7,498 nt of DNA from Candidatus Cloacimonadota bacterium (GCA_021157645.1 JAGGWC010000176.1:1-7498), one strand, 5' to 3'. Shown: positions 1-6,916, counted from the first letter of the stretch. The notes: generated by a model not told the origin, from the sequence alone. Numbers and translations: made by a program.

Positions 1-1390
1 ACTCTTCCATCGCTTTGGCATGAAGCTGGATATTACTGCTATACTTTCTCTCAGTGAGCAGCATCAATTTATAGCAGCTATCACCAATATTTTCCAACTC
101 ATTCACAATTCTCATTATAGCATTCAGGTTCATCACACTACGCTCGCTTAAATCTTCTTTTGAACATTCCACCAGAAATTTTGTGATCTCTATCTGCATT
201 TGATCACTCAGTTCTTCCATTGCTTTAACTTTCTTTACAGTACCACCCATCTTTTTATCAGGGCTACGAAATACTTTCAGGAAAGTATCGAACATGTCAT
301 TGATAAGTTCAACCATTTTATTAAGTTCAGATTTTGCAGTTTGAATATTCATCTGACCTGTATCCTGCAAACCGGTTTTTATGTATTGAAGTTTATATTC
401 TGTGGACAGATCACTTTCTTTTGGCTTCACAAGTTTTTCCACAAGTTTGGCAAAAGGAATTATAAATGGTATAAAGATCAGAGAGTTTATGATATTGAAA
501 ACAGTGTGAAACAATGAAAGATTAAGTGGTAAGTTTACTTGTAGGCTGGAATCCCAAGGTGCAATTTTAAGAATAAACTGTGTAAAATAGCGGAAAATTA
601 ATGCCATCCAAATTACACCAAATATATTAAAAAGAAAATGAGCTCGAGCTGTTCGACGAGCATTCACATTTGTTCCTATAGAAGCCAGATAGGCAGTTAC
701 AGTTGTTCCAATGTTCTCACCCAGCACAATTGCCGCAGCAGTCTCAAAGCCGATCCAACCCATATAAGCCATTGTTACAGTTATCGCCATTGCAGCACTG
801 GAAGATTGCACCAAAACAGTAAGAACAGAACCTACGAAAACAAAAATAACAAATGAAAGAAATCCGAGATCAGTGTAATTCTTTAGAAATTCCAGGACTT
901 CCGGATTGTTTTTGATATCAGGAACTGATTCCTTCAAAAACATTAAACCTAAGAAAAGCAGACCAAATCCAATTAATATTTCACCAATATCTCTGCGCTT
1001 TTTGAATTTAGAAAACATAAATGGTAAACCAACACCAATAACGGGTAGGGCAATTGTTGTGATCTTGAATTTAAAACCAATTAATGAGACGATCCAGGTG
1101 GTTACAGTTGTACCAATGTTCGCTCCCATTATCACACCGATTGCCTGTGTGAGACTTAGTAAACTGGCATTTACAAAACTTACTACCATCACCGTTGTAG
1201 CTGAAGAAGATTGAACCAGAGCCGTAATGAAAAAACCGGTGAAAATTGCAGCAACACGATTTGCTGTCATGTAATTTAAAATTGATTGCAATCGTTTGCC
1301 GGCAACTTTTTGAATTCCTTCACTCATAACGCGCATTCCAAAAAGGAACACTCCAAGAGCACCCAATAATTTAAATATTGTTAATATCAT
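1..1390 (-). CDS. nptA: Na+/phosphate cotransporter with C-terminal PhoU-like domain (3' end cut by window)
   Basis: This is a membrane Na+/Pi symporter of the NptA/PNaS (SLC34-like) family. The frame is open without a stop from the ATG at 1390 to the left edge, giving 463 codons. Family members are usually near 550 residues, so about 90 C-terminal residues are probably missing. The two inverted family repeats are visible: QSSSA at residues 60-64 followed by GANIGTT at 89-95, and QSSSA at 195-199 followed by GENIGTT at 224-230. These QSSS motifs are the Na+/Pi-binding signature. Hydrophobic helices surround them up to about residue 330. From about residue 350 a cytosolic helical PhoU-like domain begins, with NELENIGD at 430-437. 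The start has a weak GGGG ribosome site (1396-1399) five bases upstream; another ATG at 1401 is out of frame. It is transcribed away from topB, behind a candidate Pho-box promoter. Transport direction (uptake or export) cannot be read from sequence. Confidence 0.93.
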   Translation of the reverse strand, partial: MILTIFKLLGALGVFLFGMRVMSEGIQKVAGKRLQSILNYMTANRVAAIFTGFFITALVQSSSATTVMVVSFVNASLLSLTQAIGVIMGANIGTTVTTWIVSLIGFKFKITTIALPVIGVGLPFMFSKFKKRRDIGEILIGFGLLFLGLMFLKESVPDIKNNPEVLEFLKNYTDLGFLSFVIFVFVGSVLTVLVQSSSAAMAITVTMAYMGWIGFETAAAIVLGENIGTTVTAYLASIGTNVNARRTARAHFLFNIFGVIWMALIFRYFTQFILKIAPWDSSLQVNLPLNLSLFHTVFNIINSLIFIPFIIPFAKLVEKLVKPKESDLSTEYKLQYIKTGLQDTGQMNIQTAKSELNKMVELINDMFDTFLKVFRSPDKKMGGTVKKVKAMEELSDQMQIEITKFLVECSKEDLSERSVMNLNAIMRIVNELENIGDSCYKLMLLTERKYSSNIQLHAKAMEE

Positions 1391-1633
1391 TTTTTCCCCA
1401 TAAAAAATAATTTATTAATTATATTATATTAAAGAAATGTTAAGAATTAATAAAGATTTGTTAATAAAATATACTTAAGCGAATGGAATTATTGATAACT
1501 CTAAGTTATAAAATAGATTAGACGATTCAATTATATCTCTCAATAATCCTACTCACATTCAATTCTCTTTCTTCTTTACAAAATCACTAAGAAACTAAAA
1601 TTCTTATTCAGATTATTTATAAGGATAAGAGAT
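1391..1633. other. Divergent intergenic region between the Na+/Pi transporter and topB
   Basis: This is 243 bp of very AT-rich DNA between two divergent starts, so it must carry promoters in both directions. The left half holds the candidate Pho-box promoter listed separately. For topB, TTGATA (1492-1497) and TAGATT (1514-1519) with 16 bp between them form a weak candidate promoter. Its -35 overlaps a short inverted repeat, ATAACT (1495-1500), cta, AGTTAT (1504-1509), which could be an operator or chance. The topB ribosome site AAGGA lies at 1621-1625, eight bases before its ATG. No small ORF or RNA gene is recognisable here. Confidence 0.5.
1418..1464 (-). promoter_or_regulatory. Candidate Pho-box promoter for the Na+/Pi transporter
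   Basis: Read on the minus strand, TTAACA occurs at 1464-1459 and again at 1443-1438, 21 bp apart. A degenerate unit, TTATTAATTC, lies between them (1453-1444). Two overlapping TATAAT hexamers follow at 1428-1423 and 1423-1418, the first nine bases after the last box. PhoB/PhoP-type activators bind direct repeats at about 11-bp period (TTAACA-like in Bacillus) close upstream of a -10 box, often in place of a good -35. The layout matches that, and the downstream gene carries phosphate. The region is so AT-rich that chance is a serious alternative. Confidence 0.35.
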
Positions 1634-3667
1634 ATGAAATCATTAGTATTAGCAGAAAAACCCAGTGTTGGTAAAGATCTGGGAAGAGTTCTAAAGTGTC
1701 GACCTCGTGGTAGAGGCTTCATGGAAGGTGATAAATATGTTGTTACCTGGGCTTTGGGGCATCTCGTTACATTAGCTGAGCCAGAAGTCTATGATGCAAA
1801 ATTCAAGCGTTGGAATCTGGAGTATCTTCCAATGATGCCAGATAAAATGAAATTAAAAGTTATAAAGCAAACTTCTCAACAATTTAGAACAGTGAAATCT
1901 CTGTTGCAAAGAAAAGATATTTCTGAAGTTATCATTGCAACTGATGCAGGTAGGGAAGGAGAACTGGTAGCACGCTGGACTATTATGCTGGGTGGTTGGA
2001 AGAATAAGCCGATGAAAAGATTATGGATATCTTCCCAAACCGATTCTGCCATCAAAGACGGATTTGCCAACCTGAAACCTGCTAGTAATTATGATAGCCT
2101 TTTCCATGCTGCGGTGGGAAGAGCCGAAGCTGATTGGTTAGTTGGCTTAAATGTAACCCGAGCTCTCACGTGTAAATTTGATGCACGTTTGAATGCCGGA
2201 CGTGTTCAAACACCTACTCTGGCTCTAATTGTAAATCGAGAAAATGAAATTGTGAAATTTGATCCTGTGAAATTTTGGAAACTAAATGCAATCTGTTCAG
2301 GTTTTACTGCTTCCCGACAAGATTCAAAAGGAAATGATAGAATCTTTGAAAAAGATAGGGCAGATAGTTTACTTGCAAAACTTAAGGGAAAAGATGCGAT
2401 AGTTACTTCTGTTACACGAAAATCCAGATCAGAATCTGCTCCACTTGCATATGACCTTACCGAATTGCAGCGAGATGCGAATCGTCGCTACGGAATGAGT
2501 GCAAAGGATACTCTGCGATGTACACAGACGTTGTATGAACGTTTTAAATTGGTTACTTATCCTCGTACAGATTCCCGCTATATTACAAAAGATATGATAC
2601 CTACTCTTAAACAGCGTTTGCAGCAGGTTGCTAAAGCAGGTTATAATGGGAAGGTTCAACCGCTATTACAAAAGGAATTGAACCCTTCTGCCAGATTTGT
2701 GAATGATGCAAAAGTTAGTGATCATCACGCAATTATTCCCACCGAAATTCCCGTGCATCTCAATCTATTATCCAATGATGAAAAGAAAATCTATGATCTA
2801 ATAGTTAAACGTTTTATAACAGTTTTATATCCACCTTATAAGTATGAACAAGTTATTATTTTGCTGGAAATTGAGAAAGAAATTTTCCGGGCAACTGGAA
2901 GGATCGTGAAAGATCTTGGTTGGAGGGCTGTCTCTTCCATTATGAAAGATGAAGATGATGAAGAAGTGCCAACTCGTTCAATTCCGGAATTAGTAAAAGG
3001 ACAGATCGTAAAGGTGAATGATCTAAAACTTGTTGCTTCCCAGACTAAACCACCATCCCGATACAACGAAGCAACTCTTCTTACAGCTATGGAAAATCCT
3101 GGTAAATTTATTGAAGATGAAGAACTGCGAGATTCCATAAAAGGTGGATTAGGCACTCCCGCAACAAGAGCAGACATTATTGAAAAACTTATCAAGGGTT
3201 ATTATGTAGAACGGATCGGAAAGGAAATGATTCCTACTGCTAAAGCTTTTGAATTGATCCGATTAGTACCGGAAACGCTCAAACATCCAGAGCTTACTGC
3301 AAACTGGGAAAAACGATTGGGTAAAATTATTACTGGTGAAGAAGATAAACAAAGATTTATTGCAGATATAAAACAGAGTACAATTGATTTGATCAGTAAG
3401 ATAAAATCGTCACAATTAAAATTTGAGATCACGAATATGAGTAAAGAAAAGTGTCCAATTTGTGGAAAACCAATGATGAAATTTACTAATAAACTAGTTT
3501 GTAGTGATCGTAAATGTGGGCATGAAACGGGAGCAGAAAAAAAGATAGGAATGCGAACCGGGCGTAAATCCAGGAAGGATCATCAAATGGATAAACGACT
3601 TTTAAATCAATACGGTAAACAGAAAAAAAATCAGGGAGAAACTCTGGGTGATCTGTTTGATATATAG
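1634..3667 (+). CDS. topB: DNA topoisomerase III (type IA)
   Basis: This 677-residue enzyme is a type IA topoisomerase, which cuts one DNA strand through a 5'-phosphotyrosine and passes strands to relax or decatenate DNA. The N-terminal Toprim domain starts LVLAEKPSVGKD (Glu8) and carries ATDAGREGE at 102-110; this DAG form is usual for Firmicutes-type TopB, where others have DPD. Further landmarks are GRAEADWLVGLN (162-173), GRVQTPTL (189-196), the active site TYPRTDSRY (308-316) with Tyr309 as nucleophile, SDHHAIIPT (362-370), and GLGTPATRADIIEKL (505-519). The C-terminus has one zinc-ribbon-like module with cysteines at 607, 610, 623 and 628, then a basic tail. Length is in the normal range for TopB (650-730). 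An AAGGA ribosome site sits eight bases before the ATG. It is a single gene, divergent from the transporter and convergent with the pst operon, with no visible functional link to phosphate. Confidence 0.97.
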   Translation: MKSLVLAEKPSVGKDLGRVLKCRPRGRGFMEGDKYVVTWALGHLVTLAEPEVYDAKFKRWNLEYLPMMPDKMKLKVIKQTSQQFRTVKSLLQRKDISEVIIATDAGREGELVARWTIMLGGWKNKPMKRLWISSQTDSAIKDGFANLKPASNYDSLFHAAVGRAEADWLVGLNVTRALTCKFDARLNAGRVQTPTLALIVNRENEIVKFDPVKFWKLNAICSGFTASRQDSKGNDRIFEKDRADSLLAKLKGKDAIVTSVTRKSRSESAPLAYDLTELQRDANRRYGMSAKDTLRCTQTLYERFKLVTYPRTDSRYITKDMIPTLKQRLQQVAKAGYNGKVQPLLQKELNPSARFVNDAKVSDHHAIIPTEIPVHLNLLSNDEKKIYDLIVKRFITVLYPPYKYEQVIILLEIEKEIFRATGRIVKDLGWRAVSSIMKDEDDEEVPTRSIPELVKGQIVKVNDLKLVASQTKPPSRYNEATLLTAMENPGKFIEDEELRDSIKGGLGTPATRADIIEKLIKGYYVERIGKEMIPTAKAFELIRLVPETLKHPELTANWEKRLGKIITGEEDKQRFIADIKQSTIDLISKIKSSQLKFEITNMSKEKCPICGKPMMKFTNKLVCSDRKCGHETGAEKKIGMRTGRKSRKDHQMDKRLLNQYGKQKKNQGETLGDLFDI

Positions 3668-3690
3668 GTTAACTGAAACAGGATTATTGC

Positions 3691-3722
3691 CACGAAGACA
3701 CAGCGTCACAAAGGACACAAAG
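3691..3722 (+). repeat. CACRAAG micro-repeat cluster
   Basis: Four imperfect heptamers lie at 8-9 bp spacing: CACGAAG (3691-3697), CACAGCG (3699-3705), CACAAAG (3707-3713) and CACAAAG (3716-3722). Similar CACGAAGACAC strings are familiar as interspersed intergenic repeats in several bacterial phyla. No function can be inferred from this copy. Confidence 0.5.
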
Positions 3723-3807
3723 TAAATCTACCGAACTTGAGTTGAGAACAGTGAAAGAATATTATTTTCATTTGTAATCAGATGCAAAGCTGAATGTAAA
3801 TCCACAA

Positions 3808-3849
3808 GATCCTTCGTAAGTGAAGCTATAAGTAACCTCAGGAAGACAG
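3808..3849. repeat. Remnant of the intergenic repeat found in the pst operon
   Basis: This 42-bp segment aligns without gaps to 6731-6772, with 33 of 42 bases identical by hand count. The best-conserved parts are CTTCGT, GCTA and AACCTCAG. It looks like a decayed partial copy of the element between pstC and pstA, in the same orientation. The flanks did not align well by eye, so its true borders are uncertain. Confidence 0.45.
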
Positions 3850-3872
3850 AAATCCCTTCCATGGTGGGGCAG

Positions 3873-3893
3873 AAAAAGAATTATCATGATTCT
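3873..3893 (-). terminator. Probable rho-independent terminator of the pst-phoU operon
   Basis: On the minus strand, 18 bases after the phoU stop, AGAATCA (3893-3887) can pair with TAATTCT (3883-3877) around a three-base loop, with one G-T wobble. A TTTTT run (3877-3873) then follows, overlapping the last base of the stem. Position and shape suit a terminator, but the stem is AT-rich and weak, so it may act inefficiently. Confidence 0.4.
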
Positions 3894-3911
3894 ATTCTAG
3901 GGAGAACATGG

Positions 3912-4568
3912 TCATGAATCCAGTTCTACTTGATGTTTAACCACAGTTCCCTTAGCAATATATATCGTATCTTCTGCAATATTAGTGGATAAATCTGCAA
4001 TTCGTTCGAGGTTAGAAGCAATTTTATTTAGATGAATTGCTCGTTTGATTGTGGTGGGATCATCCATCATATAAGTGATCAATACGCGATAAATGTGTTC
4101 TTTCATTTCATCTACAATATCATCGTCGATACAAACCTGTTCTGCCAACTTGGCATCTTCGTTAATGAATGCATCAATTGATTGCTTCACCATATTTATA
4201 GTAGCTTCAGCCATTGCCGGTATATTAATCAGTTTTTTAATAAATGGTTTTCGGATAAGGTATTCTGCACTTTGAGTGATATTTTCTGCCAAGTCACCCA
4301 TCCTTTCCAGATCATTATTCATCTTTAATATCATCAGTATCATGCGCAGATTCTTCGCTTCTGGTTTTTGCAAAGCAATCAAGGTAATTGCATCTTCCTC
4401 GATTCGAACTTCATTGGTGTTCACCAGTTCTTCTATTTCAAGTACTTTTTCCAACTTAGAATTGTCTTTTCCCAGAAGTCCATCAATTGAAAGTTTGATC
4501 ATCAAATCAACCTGATTTGCTTGCTCTATCACTGCTTTTTTGAGTTCTTCTATCTGTTGTTTTAACAT
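3912..4568 (-). CDS. phoU: Phosphate transport system regulator PhoU
   Basis: PhoU is a cytosolic all-helical protein that couples the Pst transporter to the PhoR-type sensor kinase and keeps the Pho response off when phosphate is plentiful. The protein is 218 residues, within the usual 215-240. Its two three-helix repeats each hold the metal-binding motif: NNDLERMGDLAENI at 84-97 and SNLERIADLSTNIAE at 185-199. The ATG at 4568 is preferred: its first base is shared with the TGA of the upstream gene (TGATG), and AAGGAG at 4577-4582 stands eight bases before it. A TTG one codon upstream (4571) is also open but less likely. It is the last gene of the operon and is followed by a probable terminator. 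No PhoR or PhoB partner is visible in the window. Confidence 0.95.
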   Translation of the reverse strand: MLKQQIEELKKAVIEQANQVDLMIKLSIDGLLGKDNSKLEKVLEIEELVNTNEVRIEEDAITLIALQKPEAKNLRMILMILKMNNDLERMGDLAENITQSAEYLIRKPFIKKLINIPAMAEATINMVKQSIDAFINEDAKLAEQVCIDDDIVDEMKEHIYRVLITYMMDDPTTIKRAIHLNKIASNLERIADLSTNIAEDTIYIAKGTVVKHQVELDS

Positions 4569-4951
4569 CAATCTTTCTCCTTCATCATTTCTGAGGAGAA
4601 CATAAGTTCAGCACTCCTTTTATTTAAAGCAATGGGAACGTTTTTAAGTACGCAGATCCTGAGTAAGGTTTGAATATCATGTTCATGACCATGAGGTGTT
4701 CTTACGTCGATCATGAAAATTATTAGATCAATATTCCCTTGTAATACTTCATTTGCTATTACAATATCTCCACCATCAGGTCCATGTCCCAAAGGATCTA
4801 TGTTTAGCCCTGTGACAGAATTTACTGTCTCGCAAGTACCTTCGGTTCCTACTAAATTATATTTTCCTAAAATAGCTCTATTCTTATTTGCCCATTCTGC
4901 CATGTTCACTTTTTGCTTATCATGCGCTACTAATGCAATTGTCTTTATCAT
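4568..4951 (-). CDS. mgsA: Methylglyoxal synthase-like protein in the pst operon
   Basis: Methylglyoxal synthase turns dihydroxyacetone phosphate into methylglyoxal and free phosphate, bypassing lower glycolysis. The 127-residue protein aligns to E. coli MgsA (152 residues, recalled from memory) at a constant offset of nine. All catalytic-site residues match: His10, Asp11, Lys14, Asp62, Asp82, His89 and Asp92 for E. coli H19, D20, K23, D71, D91, H98 and D101. The phosphate-binding loop TGTTG is changed to TEGTC (36-40) and the SGPMGGD loop to HGPDGGD (56-62), replacing two phosphate ligands (T47 by Gly38, S65 by His56). About 20 C-terminal residues are absent. An AAGGAG site (4957-4962) stands five bases before the ATG. 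It lies 47 bp after pstB and overlaps the phoU start by one base, so it belongs to the operon. Activity could be classical, altered in Pi response, or a binding role in the wider MGS-like domain family. Confidence 0.8.
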   Translation of the reverse strand: MIKTIALVAHDKQKVNMAEWANKNRAILGKYNLVGTEGTCETVNSVTGLNIDPLGHGPDGGDIVIANEVLQGNIDLIIFMIDVRTPHGHEHDIQTLLRICVLKNVPIALNKRSAELMFSSEMMKEKD

Positions 4952-4998
4952 TACTTCTCCTTATTCTTGTTATTTATCTCAATCATTAACCTTAACCT

Positions 4999-5784
4999 CT
5001 ATCCAAACACGCCGCTTAAATAAGCTTCTGTTCGTTTATCTTTTGGAATGGTGAACATTCTTTTAGTTTCATCAAATTCTACCATTTCACCCAGATACAT
5101 AAAGGCTGTATAATCAGAAATTCTACCTGCTTGAGCTATATTGTGAGTTACTATCAGGATGGTTACTTTATCTTTTAATTCCAGGCAAAGTTCTTCTATT
5201 TTAGCTGTAGATTGAGGATCGAGTGCTGATGTAGGTTCATCCAGTAAAATAATATCAGGATTATTAGCCATTGCTCTGGCAATACAAAGACGCTGCTGTT
5301 GTCCACCGGAAAGGGAAAATGCAGAAGAACTCATACGATCTTTAACCTCATCCCAAAGCCAGGCATTCTTCAAGCTGGTTTCTACAACCTCATCGATATA
5401 ACTCTTCTTTTCTCCGCGTAGCTTTAAACCGTAAGCGATGTTATTATAGATAGATTTTGGAAATGGATTCGGTCTTTGGAAAACCATTCCAACTTTGGTT
5501 CGAACTTTTGTAACATCAATTCTGGATTTATAAATATTCTCTTCATTCAAGAGAACCTTACCTTTGATTTTTGCTTCAGGGATTAAGTCATTCATACGAT
5601 TGAAACAACGCAGAAGAGTTGACTTTCCACATCCCGAAGGGCCAATAAGAGCTGTTATTCTTTTATCATAAATTGGTATATTTACATTTTGAAGGACTTG
5701 TTTATCGCCAAACCAGAGATTTAGATTCTCTGTTCTAATATGTGCTGTGAGTGTGCTATTTTGATTCATTATTGCATTTACCAT
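4999..5784 (-). CDS. pstB: Phosphate ABC transporter ATP-binding protein PstB
   Basis: PstB is the cytosolic ATPase that drives phosphate import through PstC and PstA. The 261-residue protein has all ABC motifs: Walker A GPSGCGKST (48-56), Q-loop Gln103 in VFQRPNPFP, signature LSGGQQQR (158-165), Walker B IILLDEP (178-184) and H-loop His214 in VTHN. The CFNRMNDLIPEA stretch (60-71) after Walker A is a hallmark of PstB rather than of other ABC ATPases. The ATG at 5784 lies just before the pstA stop (ATGGTAA, seven-base overlap), indicating translational coupling. A GAGG site precedes it by 11 bases. The next ATG, 15 bases downstream, lacks a ribosome site. Length is normal for the family. Confidence 0.97.
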   Translation of the reverse strand: MVNAIMNQNSTLTAHIRTENLNLWFGDKQVLQNVNIPIYDKRITALIGPSGCGKSTLLRCFNRMNDLIPEAKIKGKVLLNEENIYKSRIDVTKVRTKVGMVFQRPNPFPKSIYNNIAYGLKLRGEKKSYIDEVVETSLKNAWLWDEVKDRMSSSAFSLSGGQQQRLCIARAMANNPDIILLDEPTSALDPQSTAKIEELCLELKDKVTILIVTHNIAQAGRISDYTAFMYLGEMVEFDETKRMFTIPKDKRTEAYLSGVFG

Positions 5785-6632
5785 TTTCTCTTTTTCCTCA
5801 TATTATATCGAATTATTATTGCTATTGCACTTACAAATAGTACCAGTAACAGAAGTACAACAGCCGTTCCATATGCTATTGGAACTTGTTTCTCGGCATG
5901 TGCACCTTCTGTCATTAAAGCATATATTTGATACGGTAGCACCATCACTTCATCCATTATTGAAGTTGGTAATCTTCTTGTGTAAAAAGTAGCTGCAGTA
6001 AACAGGATTGGTGCAGTTTCTCCAGCCACACGACCGATACTGATTATAGTTCCAGTGAGAATATTTGGAAGTGCTGTGGGAAGTAAAACTCGTAAAATTG
6101 TTTGTCGTTCTGTTGCACCCAACGCAAGTGACGCTTCTCTAAAATCTTTTGGTACACTGCGCAGGGCTTCTTCACTGGCATTTATCATTACAGGAAGAGC
6201 CAGAATTGCCAGGGTGAGTGATCCCGATAAAATGGATACATCCAATTTCATGAGCTGCACAAAAACAGTTAGACCGAATAAACCATAAATAATTGATGGT
6301 ACACCAGCGAGTGTGTTAATGGCAATTCTTACTGAACGTACAAGCCAGGCTGGTTTCCCATAGCTTACCATATATATTGCTGTAAAAATACCTAATGGAA
6401 GGGAGATGCCGATAGATATAACTGTAAGCCAGAATGTTCCCACAATAGCGGGGAATATTCCTCCTTCAGTCATAAATTTTCTCGGTGATTCGATTAAGAA
6501 TGACCATGTTACAATTTTGCCACCTTTACTAAAGATAACATAAAGGAACATTATTAAAAATATGGCAGTGACAGCTATGAATATGCGAAGAAGGTTAACT
6601 CCGATAAATTGTTTTAATTCACGTTTAGTCAT
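5778..6632 (-). CDS. pstA: Phosphate ABC transporter permease PstA
   Basis: PstA is one of two inner-membrane channel subunits of the high-affinity phosphate importer. I chose the ATG at 6632, giving 284 residues beginning MTKRELKQF, because AGGAAG (6641-6646) stands eight bases before it. An in-frame ATG at 6653 would add seven residues but lies inside the end of the inserted repeat and has no ribosome site. Six hydrophobic segments are visible near residues 15-34, 62-91, 106-130, 136-153, 190-212 and 253-275. The EAA loop that contacts PstB is at 166-185 (EASLALGATERQTILRVLLP), and the family motif VPSIIYGLFG is at 111-120. The tail is basic (RKKRKW), as expected for a cytosolic end. It overlaps pstB by seven bases and is separated from pstC by a 354-bp gap holding a repeat element. 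Confidence 0.96.
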   Translation of the reverse strand: MTKRELKQFIGVNLLRIFIAVTAIFLIMFLYVIFSKGGKIVTWSFLIESPRKFMTEGGIFPAIVGTFWLTVISIGISLPLGIFTAIYMVSYGKPAWLVRSVRIAINTLAGVPSIIYGLFGLTVFVQLMKLDVSILSGSLTLAILALPVMINASEEALRSVPKDFREASLALGATERQTILRVLLPTALPNILTGTIISIGRVAGETAPILFTAATFYTRRLPTSIMDEVMVLPYQIYALMTEGAHAEKQVPIAYGTAVVLLLLVLFVSAIAIIIRYNMRKKRKW

Positions 6633-6794
6633 TATAATTACTTCCTTTGTCATCCTGACGTATCTTGCACGCTGTTCTTAGGAAGGATCTCCTGATTTCA
6701 CGAGAAGTAAAGCTGATAGAATTTTCACGGGATTCTTCGTGGGTAAGGCTAAAAGGAACCTCAGAAAGACAATTATCACTTTTTCTTTCAGGTT

Positions 6795-6811
6795 TTTCAA
6801 ATGATTTGAAA
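6795..6811. repeat. 17-bp interrupted palindrome inside the repeat element
   Basis: TTTCAAAT and ATTTGAAA are perfect 8-bp inverted arms around a single central G. Dyad symmetry of this size could be a dimeric-regulator operator or a transcript hairpin. Its place inside an interspersed repeat makes it more likely to be part of the element than a pst-specific site. Confidence 0.45.
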
Positions 6812-6916
6812 TGAGATTGCTTCGTAACATGCCGTAGAAAGATACCTCGCAAAGACTCAATTTTGTCTCTCTGAGTACAACCCACAAAGGCTTTCGACGA
6901 AGAGTCTATGTAAGAT

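Larger units (their letters stand above)
3668..3911. other. Convergent intergenic region with repeat remnants
   Basis: This 244-bp stretch lies between the topB and phoU stop codons. It holds a CACRAAG micro-repeat cluster (3691-3722), a fragment related to the larger element in the pst operon (3808-3849), and a probable phoU terminator (3873-3893). No ORF with a credible ribosome site is present, and I see no clear terminator hairpin for topB. The region appears to be a landing or decay site for interspersed repeats. Confidence 0.6.

Noticed and set aside
200..1214. Three plus-strand open frames (200-517, 638-856, 906-1214).
   Set aside because: They are antisense shadows of the Na+/Pi cotransporter, whose minus-strand frame is continuous and carries both QSSSA motifs.
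1..1390. Possible frameshift or pseudogene in the Na+/Pi cotransporter.
   Set aside because: I read every codon from 1390 to the left edge and found no stop or loss of frame; the gene is only cut by the window.
1943..1969. Loss of the DxD metal motif in TopB (DAGREGE instead of DPDREGE).
   Set aside because: This form is normal for Firmicutes-type TopB proteins, so it is a subfamily mark and not a defect.
3668..3911. CRISPR array or tRNA in the convergent gap.
   Set aside because: The heptamers are too short and irregular for CRISPR repeats, and no cloverleaf or T-loop consensus is visible.
4569..4571. TTG as the phoU start codon, one codon earlier.
   Set aside because: The following ATG overlaps the upstream TGA and has a better ribosome-site spacing (8 versus 5 bases).
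6678..6887. A second open frame of 69 codons in another minus-strand frame of the same gap.
   Set aside because: It overlaps the repeat, no ribosome site precedes it, and the protein resembles nothing I know.
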